Positions 12,201-27,200 of a DNA stretch of 64,000 nucleotides are shown in pieces. Within the stretch, counting starts at the first letter, position 1; every line of letters starts with the position of its first letter. The position numbers and the translations under genes are program-made. The notes under the pieces were generated by a model that had not been told where the DNA came from, searched no databases, and saw nothing but the letters and a program-made list of their open reading frames with translations. Source of the stretch: Loripinus fragilis (taxonomy: Eukaryota > Mollusca > Bivalvia > Lucinida > Lucinidae). The stretch spans positions 37,012,939 to 37,076,938 of the forward strand of contig OZ026521.1 in the NCBI GenBank assembly GCA_964019695.1, in the 5' to 3' direction.

Positions 12201-15200
12201 TTATCTACTGGTGATGCAATAATGAACATCACTGTGTCTTTTTCTATGCGTTTTGCTTAAAACGTGCTTAATATGTCATAAGGAAGTTTTAAAAACACTC
12301 CCTCCTCTATTTACAGAGTTATCACTTTTATATCATTTTTTAGGCATTTTTCTGCTTCTTAATGACGTGATTACATTAGTTAAAATATGTTCAATCTGTC
12401 TAGTCCTCAAGAACAGGTGAGTAATTTTATTGTAAATAATGCCTATTTTGGTCAAACTTAAAGTTAACGTTCAAATTTAGATTAAAACCGTAATGTTATG
12501 GCAACAAAATTAAGTATAAGTTCTATAACCCCTTCATTTAATGCAGTTTTGACTTAATAAAATGCTTTTCAGCTTTTAAAAATTACCCACTATCCTTCAA
12601 TGATTCGTAACAACAACTCAGTATGAGCGATCAACATATTGTCTGTGAGTTAAAACTAGTTTAGATGTAACTTCGTGCATTTTGTTAGAGAAAAGTTTGA
12701 CTGAAAACTGAAAGGTGATGTTTTGTTTACCATTGATTTGCAAACATAAGTATACAGACTTTAGTGAAAACGATACGCTGTAATTTAACAAAAACATGTC
12801 GGAATTTTGCCACTTTCACAGAATCATTATATAAGTATATGGGGATACTTCCTTAAACATTTCAAGAAATTTCGCCTATTTATCGAAAAATTAAATGCTC
12901 GTCTATATCACTGGTAATTTCGAAGCATAGAGTTTGTAAGTATACTAAAGTGACCCTGATTCAAAGGCTATAACTCGATAAGTATACTGTATTTTTCTTA
13001 AGGCCTGGTGCCAGTTTAAAGGTGACATAAAACCCTTTATAGAAACGTATACCAATTTGTCGTAGCATATATGTGACGAAAGTTATGAAGCTACTTGCAT
13101 TCATATTTGAACAGCCCTCGTAACAGCCCTTAGTGATAAACCATAGGTCCATATGAATGAAAAATTATGAATATTTTCTTGCTAGTCAGTTTTGATATTT
13201 GTTTGATAAGAGCAATTCACAGACCAGCTGTTGTAAAATTAAGTGAACTGGAACAAGTGTATTGAATGTTGTGAAGCTGTTTTCAAATATCATGTTGTAT
13301 TTTATAGCAGCATGTAATTTCCTTGTTAAAAATGGATTTGTGCCTGTTAAAACCATAGGTGTTAATAGAGTGTGGCACTGATCTTTATGTATTTATTGAT
13401 ATTTCTTTTGAATCACCTTAATTTTTTTCTCCAAAAATAAAAGAGAAACTGCAGATACTGTCATCTGCTGCAGAGTTGATGTTTTAATAGTTTATATTTG
13501 CACAATTGGTTTAATACATAAAAATGCTGGAAACAATTTAACCCTTAAAGTGCCAGCTAAAAAATGCATCGGGAAATGTTGTCTGCTGAAGTCCTCTGCT
13601 GCACATATTTGATAACATTATTGGTTAATATAAGAATAGGGACAAGCAGTGTAGATCCAGATCTGACTGCTCCTGTGTGGATCAGGAGCAGTCTGATCTT
13701 GATCTGCACTTTTTTCGAAGAGGCTTCTAAAACATTTCAGCAGACAACAAATGCAGACAACTTTTGATGTGATTGCCCCTTTAAGATTTAAATCTTTATT
13801 TATTTATCTCCATTATGATTTTATTCCCTGCTCATATGGTACTTACTCTTCAAAGGTCTCTTCTGATTGGAGGAACACATCAGTGGAAGGATACAGAATG
13901 TCATGGACTATTTTCTTCCTCTCTACCGGATCTACTTTTCTGAATGGAACATGAGTGAAGGACAATGTGATATCACCAACAGCAATGGAAGGGTTATAGC
14001 CAGGATGAGTTGAGTAGGGTAATTTGGAATGACTGAAAAAATATCAAAGTCATAAATAAAGATAAGATACTTTTCTCTACCAAAAAAATGGCAATATTTC
14101 TCTTATCTCCCTTGAAAAATTTTGTTTTCAAGCTCACTGAAAGATTCATGATAAGATGCATATAACCAGGCTGCCAGATAAGAGTGTGTAACTGAATATT
14201 ATTGTTCTTATTTCTCAACCAAATGGTATATTGTGTGTACTCAAAAGATCCATCTCAATGAGATGGTTCTTTTGAGCACCCAAAGGGCATGTTTAGATTG
14301 ATGGATAAAAAAAATATTCAAAATTTTACTCTAAAAAATGTCCTTATATGACCTATGAGATTATAACAAATCCCCACCAAAAATATGAGCCAATACATGA
14401 AATTTTGGTACTTATCCCATTGGCAACCAGTGAAGGCTCTGATTATCCTGCACATCTGCATAGTCTTGTCAAAGCCTTCACTGTTCACATGAACAAAGAA
14501 GGTAGATCAAAAGCTAGACCCTTAGCATAGCTGGATAGCTGCAAATGCAGATTTTAAGAAAGACATGGTACTAAACATTGTGTTATAAAACTCCTATCAA
14601 AATTACTTGACTTAGAATGTGGGCGTCATTGGTGTGACTTATGGACATATGTACAGACAGACACTTAAATTCTGTCATGAATTTTTGTTTTAATCCAGAG
14701 AAGTGAATGAACTTGAATTTTATGAGTGATGCCATCCATCATAAAAATATACATTTTCTCACTTCACTTGATCATGATGAAACAAAGTTAAATGCTAGGC
14801 AAAAATTAGAATTTTCTTTTTATTGCTTAAAATCACAGTATCTAGGAATAAGTTCAACCAATAGATCGAACTAAGCGATCCTTACCTAGCGATGATTAAT
14901 TCTTCTGGTGGTTGTAAATAAACAGTGTATGTACAGTCCCCCTGCAGGTTCAGTATACAGCCAGCTGTAACATCAGACAGGGGTAATGAAGCCTGTGTAT
15001 AAAATAGATATATTTAATACATGTATAACAAATAAGTCTTACTTTCTGCATGCTGGGTTACTTTTAATGTTTTTATTGTTGTCTGCTGTCTTTTTTAAAA
15101 TCAACTTTTTCAAAAAATTATTTCAGAAACACTATCAGAATGTCAAACGGTTTGGATCCAGATCAGGCCCGACATTTTGCCGGGCCTGATCTAGGTCCAA

Positions 15201-18200
15201 ACTGTTTGCAAAGATTATGAGCAGACGACAAAATTCACTGCTGGTAGGCAAAGGGTCCCCACAGTCTGGCCTTCCTTGTTCATACAAACTAAGTTTAGAA
15301 GTAGATCAGGGTAAGAACAAAAACATGACACCTGACCCCAGTGAAAAGCAATTTTATGCTTTAAGCTGCATAGTCTGTAACTTTTGATCTTCTAATTTTA
15401 GAAATAAAGTTTCTATTTTTCAAGAATACAGTAAAAATACTCAAATACAGGTAAACATTTTACCATTTTCATAAGTCTTAACAAATTATCACTATCAAAA
15501 CAACAGCATTTATGTTAAAAATCAACCGTCTAGAATTATTGGAGGGACGTAAATATTTACAAACAAGAGAAAACACACCTGTTTTATAAGATAATTCACT
15601 TTTCCATGCAGTTTTCAGCTGTACTGAACATATTTATTGTGAAAACATCACTTAATTCTATTTTTACAAATGATTTAAAAAGAAAAGAATTTTTTTTGAA
15701 AAATGTTCATAGTTACAGACCTAGTCTCTTTAAAGCATTGCTCATATTTTAGCCATTGCTCATATTTTAGCCAGTACATGAAATTTGGGTACATAAGGCA
15801 AAGTCGTTTTGTGGCTTGAAAGAAAACTTTGGAGAACACTTAAAAAAGTTTAACTATTGTAGCACCTATAACAGGACACGAAAACATGAAAGATGCATAG
15901 GTTTAACCCTTAATGCGCCAATCACAACAAAAGTTGTCTGCTTTTCACGTCTGCTGAAATGTTTAAGAAGCCTCTATGGCAAACAGTGTGGACCCAGATT
16001 TATAGGAGCAGTCTGTTCTGTGTCCACGCTGTTTGCTTCTATACTTAATTAGTCAGTAACGCTAGGCAATTATTTGCAGCAGACGACTTCTGTAGACAAC
16101 ATTTTCAGATGCATTTTTTCTTGGCCCTTTAATTGTTAAAAATGCCATTTCAAAGACTTATGTCATCTTGATGTCACTAAGTTATGTTCACTTCCATGTA
16201 TGTTACTATTGAGGACATCAATTTTTGTGACAACCCCTGAAGAGATGCACAAACTTAAATTGTCTTGTTAATGCATGGGTTTGTGCCCTTTAAAACATAA
16301 CTGTCAAAAGCATGTGACATTGCTTTGTATGCATTAAATATTGATCAATCTTTTAAGAAACTATACATCATAGATTTTACCATTTGTGAGCCTGCTTAAA
16401 GCACCACATAAATTGAAAGCTGACAACCATTTCAATTTTTGCTGATTATAAAATAAACCAAATAAGACTTTGCATTTCACATGAATCATCCACTAGTCTA
16501 AAATTTTGAGACTTATTTTCAACAAAATAAACAATGTCACAAAATTTGTCTTCTGCTGCAGAAAGTGTTCTTACATATCCAATTTTCTTTGTCACATAGT
16601 ATCTCTCGAGCATGTCGGCCACTTGTAGTTTAGAGTCTTCTCCCTTGGTTGCAATCTGTTTCCTGTTTCGGTCTGTCTGGGCCATCTTACACCAGACACA
16701 GACATTAACATACTGGTCATCTTCATTACAATCAAACCCAAACACTTCATTCCATTCTGGAGTCTAAAATAGGAATAGACAAATATGGTACATGGATGAA
16801 AGCTTAAAATCTTGAACTTTGGAAATTCATCTCCAAAAATCTGCAGTTTTCCAAAAAAAAATGAATGGTTTCAAGTTTAAATGGTTATCTATTCACAGGT
16901 AATCAAAGTACAAGCCAGAGCAATCCTCCTCATTACAATCAAACTCAAACACTTCTTCTATTCTTGTGTCTGAATTAGGAATAGACAAACATGCAATGGG
17001 TTTGTCTGCAGTTTGTGATTGTGGTATTTCCTGATCATACTTACTACAGTCTACTCTCGATACCTCGAATTCCAGGGGACTGGGCAAAATGTGTCGAGTT
17101 ATCAGTAGTTCGAGGTAACCAATTCATGACGTAATAGCTACCAAAGTTGGCGGAAATTAAATAAAGTTCACATCATCTATCAATAGATTGCCATCGGTAG
17201 CTATTACGTTAATGAACTGTGTCCTTTATTAGATTGCTCTGTTGCAACGGTAAGCGACATTATGACTGATTATTCTCAAACGAATACTGACCCAGTCATC
17301 AGACATGTTATATACAGGTATCCGCAATTCAAGATATTGCTCAAATTATGACACTAATTATGAGAAGACCAACTCATGCTATCAAAATAATTAACCATCT
17401 TTTGAACTCGTTAAAGGTGTTCAATGGTGACACTTAACCAACAATAGTTCAAATGAGCACGCCGCTGGTCGGTGGACTTTAAGAGTGATTACAGTGATAA
17501 TTGGCGATTAGTCACACACGGCGACTGTGTAATGTTTGTTTACAAGCCAATCACACAATTTTCGGACTACTGGTGCAAACAATGGATTAATTGGCTACAT
17601 AATCGGACGAAATGGTATGATCAAACAGTCACGAGTATCTGTTATTTTCTTATGAAATGGAATCGAGTTAGGCATTGTAAAACACACTAAAATTGATCAG
17701 CGGGACCAGATTTTCGTAACGAGTTATCAGTTTTATTGACTTAGCCGTTGTCGAGCTAAACGTTGTTGAAATGCAATAATATATAGGGGAAAATACCGGG
17801 ACCGGGCCGTCGGGTCGAGTTAAGTGATAGTATTGAGTTATGCATAGTTGAGTTAACGAGAGTCGACTGTATTTTTATTATGGATGGAAGCTGAATATCT
17901 CCTAAATCTTGAACATAGAAATTAGGTCCTGGTTTTCAAGATTATTCCTAAATTTAGTATTTTGGGGCTGACTATCCATGGGGAAATACCCAAATTACTG
18001 AATTAGGCAGATTATAATAGCTTCTCTGGTTTATGCTTTGATTACCTAAGATAAACCATTTAAAACTTGAAATTACATTTTTGACATACTTTTAATTCCT
18101 ATGTTTATTATATAGTCATTTTCTCATCTAGCAAGTATAATAGCTTTTGCTTCAATTGTTTTAAAAAAATCAACTTTTCAATTTACACTAGACACAAACA

Positions 18201-21200
18201 TTCACATACTGATCGTCCTCATTACAATCAAACCCAAACACTTCATTCCATTCTGGTGTCTGAATTAGGAATAGACAAATATGGTATACATATATAATTC
18301 TTCTTAAGGACCAATTTTTGGTCTTCTTTAGAGTGGCTGCTTTAGACAGGTTTTACTGTATGTATGAAAGCTGAATATTTCCAAAATATTGAACTTTAGA
18401 AATTCATCTCTAAAAACTTGCAGTATGCCTATAAAATATGAATACTTTTAAGTTTTAAGTGGTTAAATATCCTTAGGTAATTGAAGCATAAACTAAAGAA
18501 CTATAATAATCTGCTTAATCCAGTATTTTGTGGCTTGGAAAGTCAACCTCAAAATACTGAATTTAGGAATAATCCAGAAGCTTCACCAATGATGGCACTA
18601 GTTCTGTAAGCTCCCAGTGATTCCTGAACATGCTTAGATCCATCCTCATCACAATCAAACCCAGACACTTCATTCCATTCTGGTGTCTGAATGAGGAATA
18701 GACAAATTAGTACATGGGTTTCCAAGATCCTGAACATAGAAATTCATCTCTTAAAAGTATGCCAATAAAATATGAATTATTTTAAGTTACAGGTAATCAA
18801 AGCATAGACCAGAGAACATGGGTGAGAGTTCAAAACTTTCTAATTCCAATATTAAAACTTACAGTATGCCCCCTAAATATCGACAATTTCACATTTAAAT
18901 GGACAATTGTGCTTAGAAAGACTGAAATCAGAGAAGCTATTATGATCTACCTAATTCAGCATTTTGAGGCTGACTTTCTGTGGTAAGTCAGCCTTAAAAT
19001 CCTGAATTCAGGAATAATCCTGAAAATTTTCACCCATGAGAGAAGCTATTATCATCTGCCTAATCCAGTATTTTGTGGCTGACTTTCTTTGGAAAGTCAG
19101 CCTTAAAATACTGAATTGACAAATGATCCTGAAAACTTTCACATCAGTGATAGTAAAAATTCTGTTAGCTCCCAGTGATTTATGAACATGCTTAGATCCA
19201 TCATTGTTATATACCTTAAAGATGTTTACTATAGAAACTTGATGCGTTTCAATCGCTGACAGTTGTAGATTTTATCTAAATTTAACGTGTCATATGGCGG
19301 CTGATCATTGACCCATCACTGGCCGCGGGCTTCATTCCCATTTAAACATGGCAGCTCAGGGCTTCAGTGAACCCAGAGGGCTTCATTGAAGCCTGCTCAA
19401 GGACATCTTCTACTAGCTAAGATATCATCGCTAATGTTTTATGATGTAATGACCAAACATATTGCTAGAAACAGTGTTTTCGATTTGCCATTTGTCGACA
19501 GTTGGGCAACAAAAGGTAATCGAAAAAGATGTTTCTAACAATCTTTTTTAGTATTCCTTGATAGTATTAATGTTTTTGATTGCCGCCTATCCAGTGTGTT
19601 TATTGATACACTGAATACGTAGTCAAAACAATCTGAAACAAGAGCTAGGAGTTATTTACATTTTTTCATGTTTCTGATGAAAAAAGAATTTTGTTTCCAC
19701 ACCAGATAGTTGGCTATCGAAAACGCTCTTAACAATCGACAAACACGAATCAAAAATCGCTCGGAACAGTGTTTTTGATTGCCATTTGTCACTAGTCGGG
19801 TGAGTAATGGCAATAGAAAAATCTGTTTCCAAATACTTTGGTCTACCATTCATCGATAGTATTGACGTTTTCTATTGCCGCCTATCTGGTGTGGTTTGGT
19901 TGTATGTTTCATGATGCTACTGAGGACATTTTATTCGGAACTGCTTATGCTTGAAAGGAAGGTATATAACAATGATAATATAACATTCCTTTTCTTATAT
20001 AAACGTTTGCCAAGCCCTCGTGTGATAATGTGTTGCTGCAACACATTATCACACTTTGGCTTGGCAAATGTTAATATACAGAAAAGAATGTTTTATCCTC
20101 TTATTATATATTGGCTATTGATGTGGTTTTTTGCATTAAAAAAAAACAGTAATTCAAATTCTTTGAACTTGACTTCGAATACAACCAATATTAATGTACA
20201 GACCACATGTGATGTTTTGTGGGGTTTTTTTTCTTTACCAATGGGGCCGATGAAGGCATGTGATATAAAGTTTGTTTGCACAGTTGAAAACAACAGAATA
20301 TAAGAATCTACCATGTGTGTAATGGTGGGATAGAAAAACCCTCCTGAGGATTACAGTTTGGCATCACAAGGCTTGCTAAGCACAAACGGTAATCCTGAGG
20401 GACAGAATTTTTTCTATCTGTCCCTCACTAAAGTGCTATATGGTAGATTCATGTTCTTGCATACATTTTGATTATCATAATAATATTCTTAAATAAGCTC
20501 CCAGTGCTTTTGGAATTCACTGAAATGCCAGAGACCGTGCACTTAGTCTATTTGATGATATCATTTGGGTATTGCAAGGACATCCAACTGTAAGTTAATA
20601 AGGGTAAAATATAGTGAATACTAGGGGAGTGTCTTCTGACATCAAGTATACCAGTATTTTCGAGAATGTTTGTTGAATTGCAAGGCTCTACTTAGCTTTA
20701 ACATGCGTAGCCTGGTAAACTTGATATCAAAATACCCAAACTTGGTATTCTATCTATCAGTTTACCCATTGGTTCACTCTTCAAACTGATGATTATGACC
20801 TAATTATCAATATGCGCTTAATTTAACTTCATTGAGGTCAATCAAAAATTGCAATGTTATGTTGACCTGATAAAGATATCTGCAGTGAGATAGACAATGT
20901 TTATCAAGAGGTAACTGTTAAAAGAATTTATCTCTCATATTACAGTCAAACTTTGGTCGCTCAAACTCGTCTTGAACACCATGAATCGCTGGAACTTGTT
21001 CATCGGTCCCATCAGTTTCCCAATATATTTAATGATACAATGCACCCCAGGCTCGAACAACGATGGCTCGAACTCTGGAACTCAAATTACTGACCGCAGG
21101 GCGATTTTTCATGTAAAAATGATTGGCTAGCTCAGACCAATATGTCCCCTTTCATGAATCAGTCAGATGCTTGTTTTTAGTTCATTATTTTTCATAAGCG

Positions 21201-24200
21201 CACTTCGACAATGATGATTTTGCGCTTGGGTAAATTGACGAATTCATTCATTGAGCGGAACGTGTGAAATTATGCAATTCGCTGCAATTTATCAGATCAA
21301 AGCTTTGAGTTGAATAGTGCAATTAATTTCTCACCTGTCCCCACAAAGTAGTTTGGCCGAAAATGATTAAAGACAATTGAAGCATGTTCAGCAATGTAGT
21401 CTGATCAGTCTTTTGTGTACAAAGCTTCTTTGTTGGTAACATCTTGGGAGTTTCTAAATTAATATGTCGCTTGCCATATTTTCTATTATTATTTTTATCC
21501 ATTGTTATAAATTATTCGAAGCTTGACATTGTGAAGAAATAATAAGTAACAACCTTATTTATTATTGCCCAAATGGAAACAAATCTACCATAGTCTTAGC
21601 TCACTAGACAACACCATTCATAAACAGAAACATTCCTTCACAAGATGACAACCAGACAACTAAATTGTGAAAGGAGATGTGATAACATATACATGTACAT
21701 TTACCAACTTGCACATATGTGCAAGCTGATCAAGGTCTTTGCTTTCCCAGATGCATGATGCAAATACATGTTGCTTATAATTTTAACTATTGCAAGCAAA
21801 GGTTAAATTGATTGTGAGACTTTAAGTGAAATAAATGTGGTCGTCGTGAGAAACACAAAGTACGCATGAACTACCCCAAGAATTGTCAGTCTAGGAATCG
21901 CTCAAACCCATGGATGGGTCGAACTCGTACCAACAGTCCCGACGAGTTTGAGCCATCAAAGTTCAACTGTAACTGCATTGTTGCATGTTGACCTGATAAA
22001 CTTTGCTATTTCACGGCACATATCTTTATCATGTCAACATGACGTTGCACTTTTTGAGTGACGTCAAAAATGACATTGAATTGACTAGAAAATCAATAAT
22101 TACGTCACGGTCGCTTGTTTGAAGAGTGAACTAACTTGTAATACTAGGTTTGTGTCTTTTGATATCAAGTTTACGACTTTATCCTTGCTTCTTAGTACTG
22201 GTTCAACCCAAGGAAATGTCCCGACATATCAGAATAATTGTTGAGTGGGTGGTACTTACCCTAGAGAAAGGGACCTCTCTTGTACTGACTTGTCCGAGTC
22301 GTCTCTCGTCTTGACTGTCACTGCTGCCAGTATCAACCTCTCCCGACAGACTAGAACTGTCCCCATCCATAACCTGATTAAGAAAAAAAGGGGTGAGCTT
22401 TAACGGGAAAGCGGAAGTGTCCAGAGATAAAGTCTAGCGGGGTGATACAGAGCATAAGGGTCTACAAGTCTCATCAAGAAGGGAAGCAGATTCAAACAAG
22501 TCTTAGACTTATTTCTGTATCCCTTTCAAATGTATTGTACTGTATATATGATGTATCTGTTGTATCTCGATGTACTTTATATTTGAATAAAATATTGTTT
22601 ACACTAAGTCTCATCAAGTTGAAAAAAATCCACTAAGAATAAGATTAAGAAAAATTTACACACTGCCAGTGCAACAAAGAGGGACATTTTGCTTCTTTAT
22701 TTATGTTTCCGTTGTAGAGCGGCGTTATCACTTTTAAGAAATATTTCAACTCATGCTCAACACTCATATGAATTCTGTTTTTTTTTTATCAACACATTAA
22801 TGAAATATGTTGGTATTTACCTAAAAAAAGCTAAATACATCTAAGCAGCTTGTCTCCAGGGTCCTGTTCAGCTATCCCTTAACCTCATAGAGACGCTTTT
22901 AACGCTTTTGCAAACAGAGCAGACCCAGATCAGGCAGCTCCTGTAAGAGCTGCCTGATCAGGGTCTACTCCGTTTGCTTATGATCATCAGCAGACAACAA
23001 AAGTTGCTGCTATCAAGGAAATCATATTCCTGCCTCTCTCCACTCCATCATATCATCATTATAATCAGATTTTTGATAACATGCAGGTGCAATGGCATCA
23101 TCCACATCAGTGGGCCCCCTTCCAGGTAACTGTCTTGCTGCATGTATAGCAGATCTCACACCTTATCTCCAGGTGCTCCTTTCTTGTGGGTCAACTGTTG
23201 TGAGCCGCCACTCACGGCAGTCTTTCTCCATCAGTTTCTTCCATGTTAGCTTGGGCCTCCATGGTCAAATCCCAGGAGGGGGTACTCTAATATTTTCATA
23301 CATACCTAGGCTCAGGTCATTTTTTTGTGTTCAAAATTTTGAATTTCATTATTTTTGGGGGTTTTCAGAAAAATTAATATTTTTTGGGGTTTGATGATTT
23401 TGTGGATATTTTTTTGGGGTCATCACAAAATTGGACTATATTTAGGGGTCGTTTCTTTACATTTTATGGTCTTCTCTTAAGGTCAAGGTACAGAATGGGA
23501 GATACTTTTTGGGGTTAGTAAAATTTCAAATATTTTTTGGGGTGCTTGAAATTCCTGATATTTTTGGGGTGAATGGAAGATGCTGGGCCCGAGCCTCCGT
23601 ATGGAGAAAAAATCAGAGTACCCCCCTTGGGATCAAATGATCACTACCTTACCTTATTGAGACTAGTATCACTGTGAGCCCTCTGTCTTTTCATATCTCT
23701 CACTTGTTTCTGCGGAGATGATTTGGCTGACTGACTGTGATCTTTCATCGTGACCCTGGCAGCGTTGGTCTCTGTAACAGCTTTAATCTCAGTTTCGGAC
23801 GGATTGGATCTCCTCCTTACATGTGAAGGATCAGGTTCAACAACTAACACTCTGCCATCTTTACCTGTAGGATCAATCATGATAATTGTATTCAAAATTA
23901 TTTTTTGTGGAGGTATATTGTCCGATATACATCAGAAATCAAGTTTTAAGGCGACACTTATGTGTCGTCGTAAAACATGATTTCCTACCGTATATCCGAC
24001 GATTTACCTCCCCAAATGAAAAATTGTATTATCCTTATCTGAATGCACTAGAAACATTTTTCCTTCAAAAAGACTGTGAAAATGTAGTATTTTTTGTTTT
24101 GTTCGAGGTTTTATGTACCAGTCAACAGCTATGGTAATGTAGAGACTGTCAGTTCACATAACCACACTTTTTCCTGGGAAAGCTTGTTTCTGGGGAGATG

Positions 24201-27200
24201 ATTTGGCGGACTGACTGTGATCTTTCATCGTGACTCTGGCAGCATTGGTTTCTGTTACAGCTTTAATCTCAGTTTCGGACGGATTGGATCTCCTCCTTAT
24301 ATGTGAAGGATCAGGTTCAACAACTAACACTCTGCCATCTTTACCTGTAGGATCATTGTAAGAAATTGCACTCACCCTTTACCCAGCAAACACATAAATC
24401 GAAAGGAAGTCATATCAACATTGATGTTTTTGTTTGTTTGATTTGATTCTTTACGTCCCAGTCAACAATTTTTCAGTTACGTCGGGACGGGTCTTCCTGT
24501 GTTGAACCAGTACTAAGCAAGGATAAATGTGTCTTGCTCAAGGACACAACAAAGTGACGCCAGTGAGGCTTGAACCCGCGGCCCCTCTGTCTTGAGTCAA
24601 GCACTCTACCACTGAGCCACTGTGCTCCCTCAACATTGATGTGACGTGATGACTTTGATATGACATTGTTTTAACACTTTGTGTCTACTGGGTGTATTCT
24701 AATAAATTCTTCCATCTGGTTTGATACAATGAGACAGGGATGGTTCATTACATGTATCAAGGGGTCACAGGTTAGAAATTCCAAATTAATATGTATTGTT
24801 TTTATCTTTAATAGCAGAGCAGACTCAGATGTAATGACACATTCTGCATAATGACAGAAGCAAGCAAACCCGGAGCATACCAATGAGTGCAGATTTTGTT
24901 GGTCCTGTTCTGGATCCAAACTATTTGTAAGTTTATCAGCAGATGACATTAGCATGCAAAGTGTTCAAAGTGTCTTATGGAGACATTTCTTTTAAAGTAC
25001 TCTCAACATATTCCAATTTTTAGGGTTTTTTTTTTATTTTTGAAAGTCCAACTTTTTAATCCTTATCCTGCCAATATTTTTGTCCTGAAAATGTTGTCGG
25101 CTTTTTACGTCTGCTGCTATATTCAAGTGCACTTCATACTAAATTTTTTCATGGAAGCAAACAATATGGACCCAGATCAAACTGCCCCCATGGCTACAGT
25201 CTGATATGGGTCCATATTGTTTGAAATATTGGTTACCTAAGAAACTACTAGGATGAATGAGCAGACAACAAAAGTCATGACTGGTGTGCTGAGGGTTTAA
25301 CAGGAATTCTAATGCACTTGCTTTAGTAACATGACGTCTGATTGGATTACGTCAAAAATTTGTGGGATATACTGTCAGAAATAGTTTGACGTCATTAATT
25401 AAGTCACATTTTGCTGGATGACATGCGGCTTTATGCAGCTTGCAATGCTCCAATTTGAGACAAAACTGCAGAAGAGCATTTGAATGGGGATAACCATATT
25501 CAAAATTTCCATTTGGGGAGGTATATCGTCGGCGTTGAACTAAATTTCCGCCTATATATCCAAAGACATACCTCCCCAAATGAAAATTTTGAATACAGTT
25601 ATCCACTAAGTTAATGATAAGAGTGTAAACTGGTCCTGTTGATTGTGAATTGAAATTAGTTCACAATATTTTACAATAAGCCTATTTTTTAAAGATTAAC
25701 ACTTTTGATCTCAAACAAAAGCAAACTAAAATGTAAACTCTGGTAATCATGACGATATATGATCGTCAACCAAGCCCTGAGGTTACAAAAAAACTTCATG
25801 CTCAACTCAACTTAGCATGAAATTCAGCATGCTCATAAATGTTAAAATGCCAACCATTGCTGGCATTTTAACATTTATTGGCATGATAAATACAACATCT
25901 GAGAGTTTGAAAGCAAGAAAAATATGTATGTTTCAGAATTTTAGTTTTTAAAAGCAGTTGAATTTCATGCTCAGTTGAGCATGAAAAACGTTATATAACC
26001 TTGGGGCTTGGATTCAAAATAAACCTACAGCTATAACTGCGAAAAAAGTGTGTACCTCCCAGGAGTTTCTTTTTCCCAGCACTTATGAGTGACATGCCCC
26101 GTTTGGCTAGCGGGGAGTCTGAGAGCTTCTTGGATGCCTGACCTCCAACATACGCTGTCTGGGGTACTTGTTTCAGAGATTTTAGATCTTCCTCGACTGA
26201 TATATGAACAAATTCTTCCATCTCCTCCACTCTTAAATCACTAGACTTTATAGGATTCTATAGAAAAAATACAAGACTAACATGGCAAGGCCGTCGGCGG
26301 CGGTACAGACGATCTGGCCATGGCCGGACCACTTATTTAGCCCAAAAAGGTTTTAGCCGGACCACTTTTTTGGTTGGGTCATTTTTTCAGTTTCCTCTAG
26401 ATTTTTTTATACAATTACCAAAGCTTCATTATACTATAACTGAAGCGTGCATAAATGCCTGCCTCAGGGTGTAAAAGGTGGTCGTTAAAACAAGATTATA
26501 AAACTGACACCTGTGTTAACATCAGTAATTTTAATTAAAGGACTGTGGTTTGGCAAGTGTGTTCTTTTTATAATCAATAAAACATAATTTCATGTGCTGT
26601 AGATGCGCCACCTGATTTGAGTCTTCTATCGATATAGATTTGTCTGGATAAGCCAAAAATTTCAGCATAATATTGTAAATATTTTCTTATCCATCAGTTT
26701 TAACATTTGTTTGGGTGCTCAAAAGAACCATTCTCATCGAGATGGCGCTTTTGGGTACCCACAACGTATGTTTTGGTATATAAACATATTTTTTGGGTGC
26801 TCAAAAGAACCGTATCATTGTGACAGTTCTTTGAGTACCCTCGACATATACATATGTGTTGGGTGAGAAAAAGGAAATTTATTTTTAATTGCGCTCGGTT
26901 ACATGTATCTAGAGGCCTGAGAATGCTGTGCCCAGGTCCATATGTATATTTTGTATATACGCTTACATGTTTGTATCGAACTGGAAAAAATTCCCCAAAC
27001 AACAATGAAAAAACAACAACAGATATCTGTATGAGAGTAGATTGCTTTTAGAAACCGTCGAGTTTGATGCTAACGCCTGATGAGACCTACCGAGGGTCGA
27101 AATTATTGTCAATGCATTGATGGTAGGGTCTCAAAAAAGCTGTCTTTAATTGCACGCTGGTGGGCCAGACTTCAGACTCTATGACGGTTCCGACTTAAAG

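Larger units (their letters stand above)
16764..19210. repeat. Tandem-duplicated tract upstream of exon 15
   Basis: Units of roughly 400 bp containing part of exon 15, GAATAGACAAA-ATGGTACAT, TTTAAGT-GGT-AAT and a stem GGCTGACTTTC-GTGG-AAGTCAGCC with flanking AGTATTTTG / CAAAATACT. A Tigger-like element (17047-17869) interrupts the tract. Confidence 0.78.

Noticed and set aside
17472..17690. 72-codon frame inside the Tigger-like element as a transposase remnant
   Set aside because: No DDE or helix-turn-helix pattern could be seen.
19875..20303. 142-codon plus-strand open frame
   Set aside because: It runs through a perfect hairpin and AT-rich repeat sequence, with low-complexity composition and no recognisable motif.
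24183..24344. Treating the second exon 13 copy as a functional mutually exclusive exon
   Set aside because: The acceptor is intact but the donor side is replaced by a SINE fragment and no good donor follows in frame.
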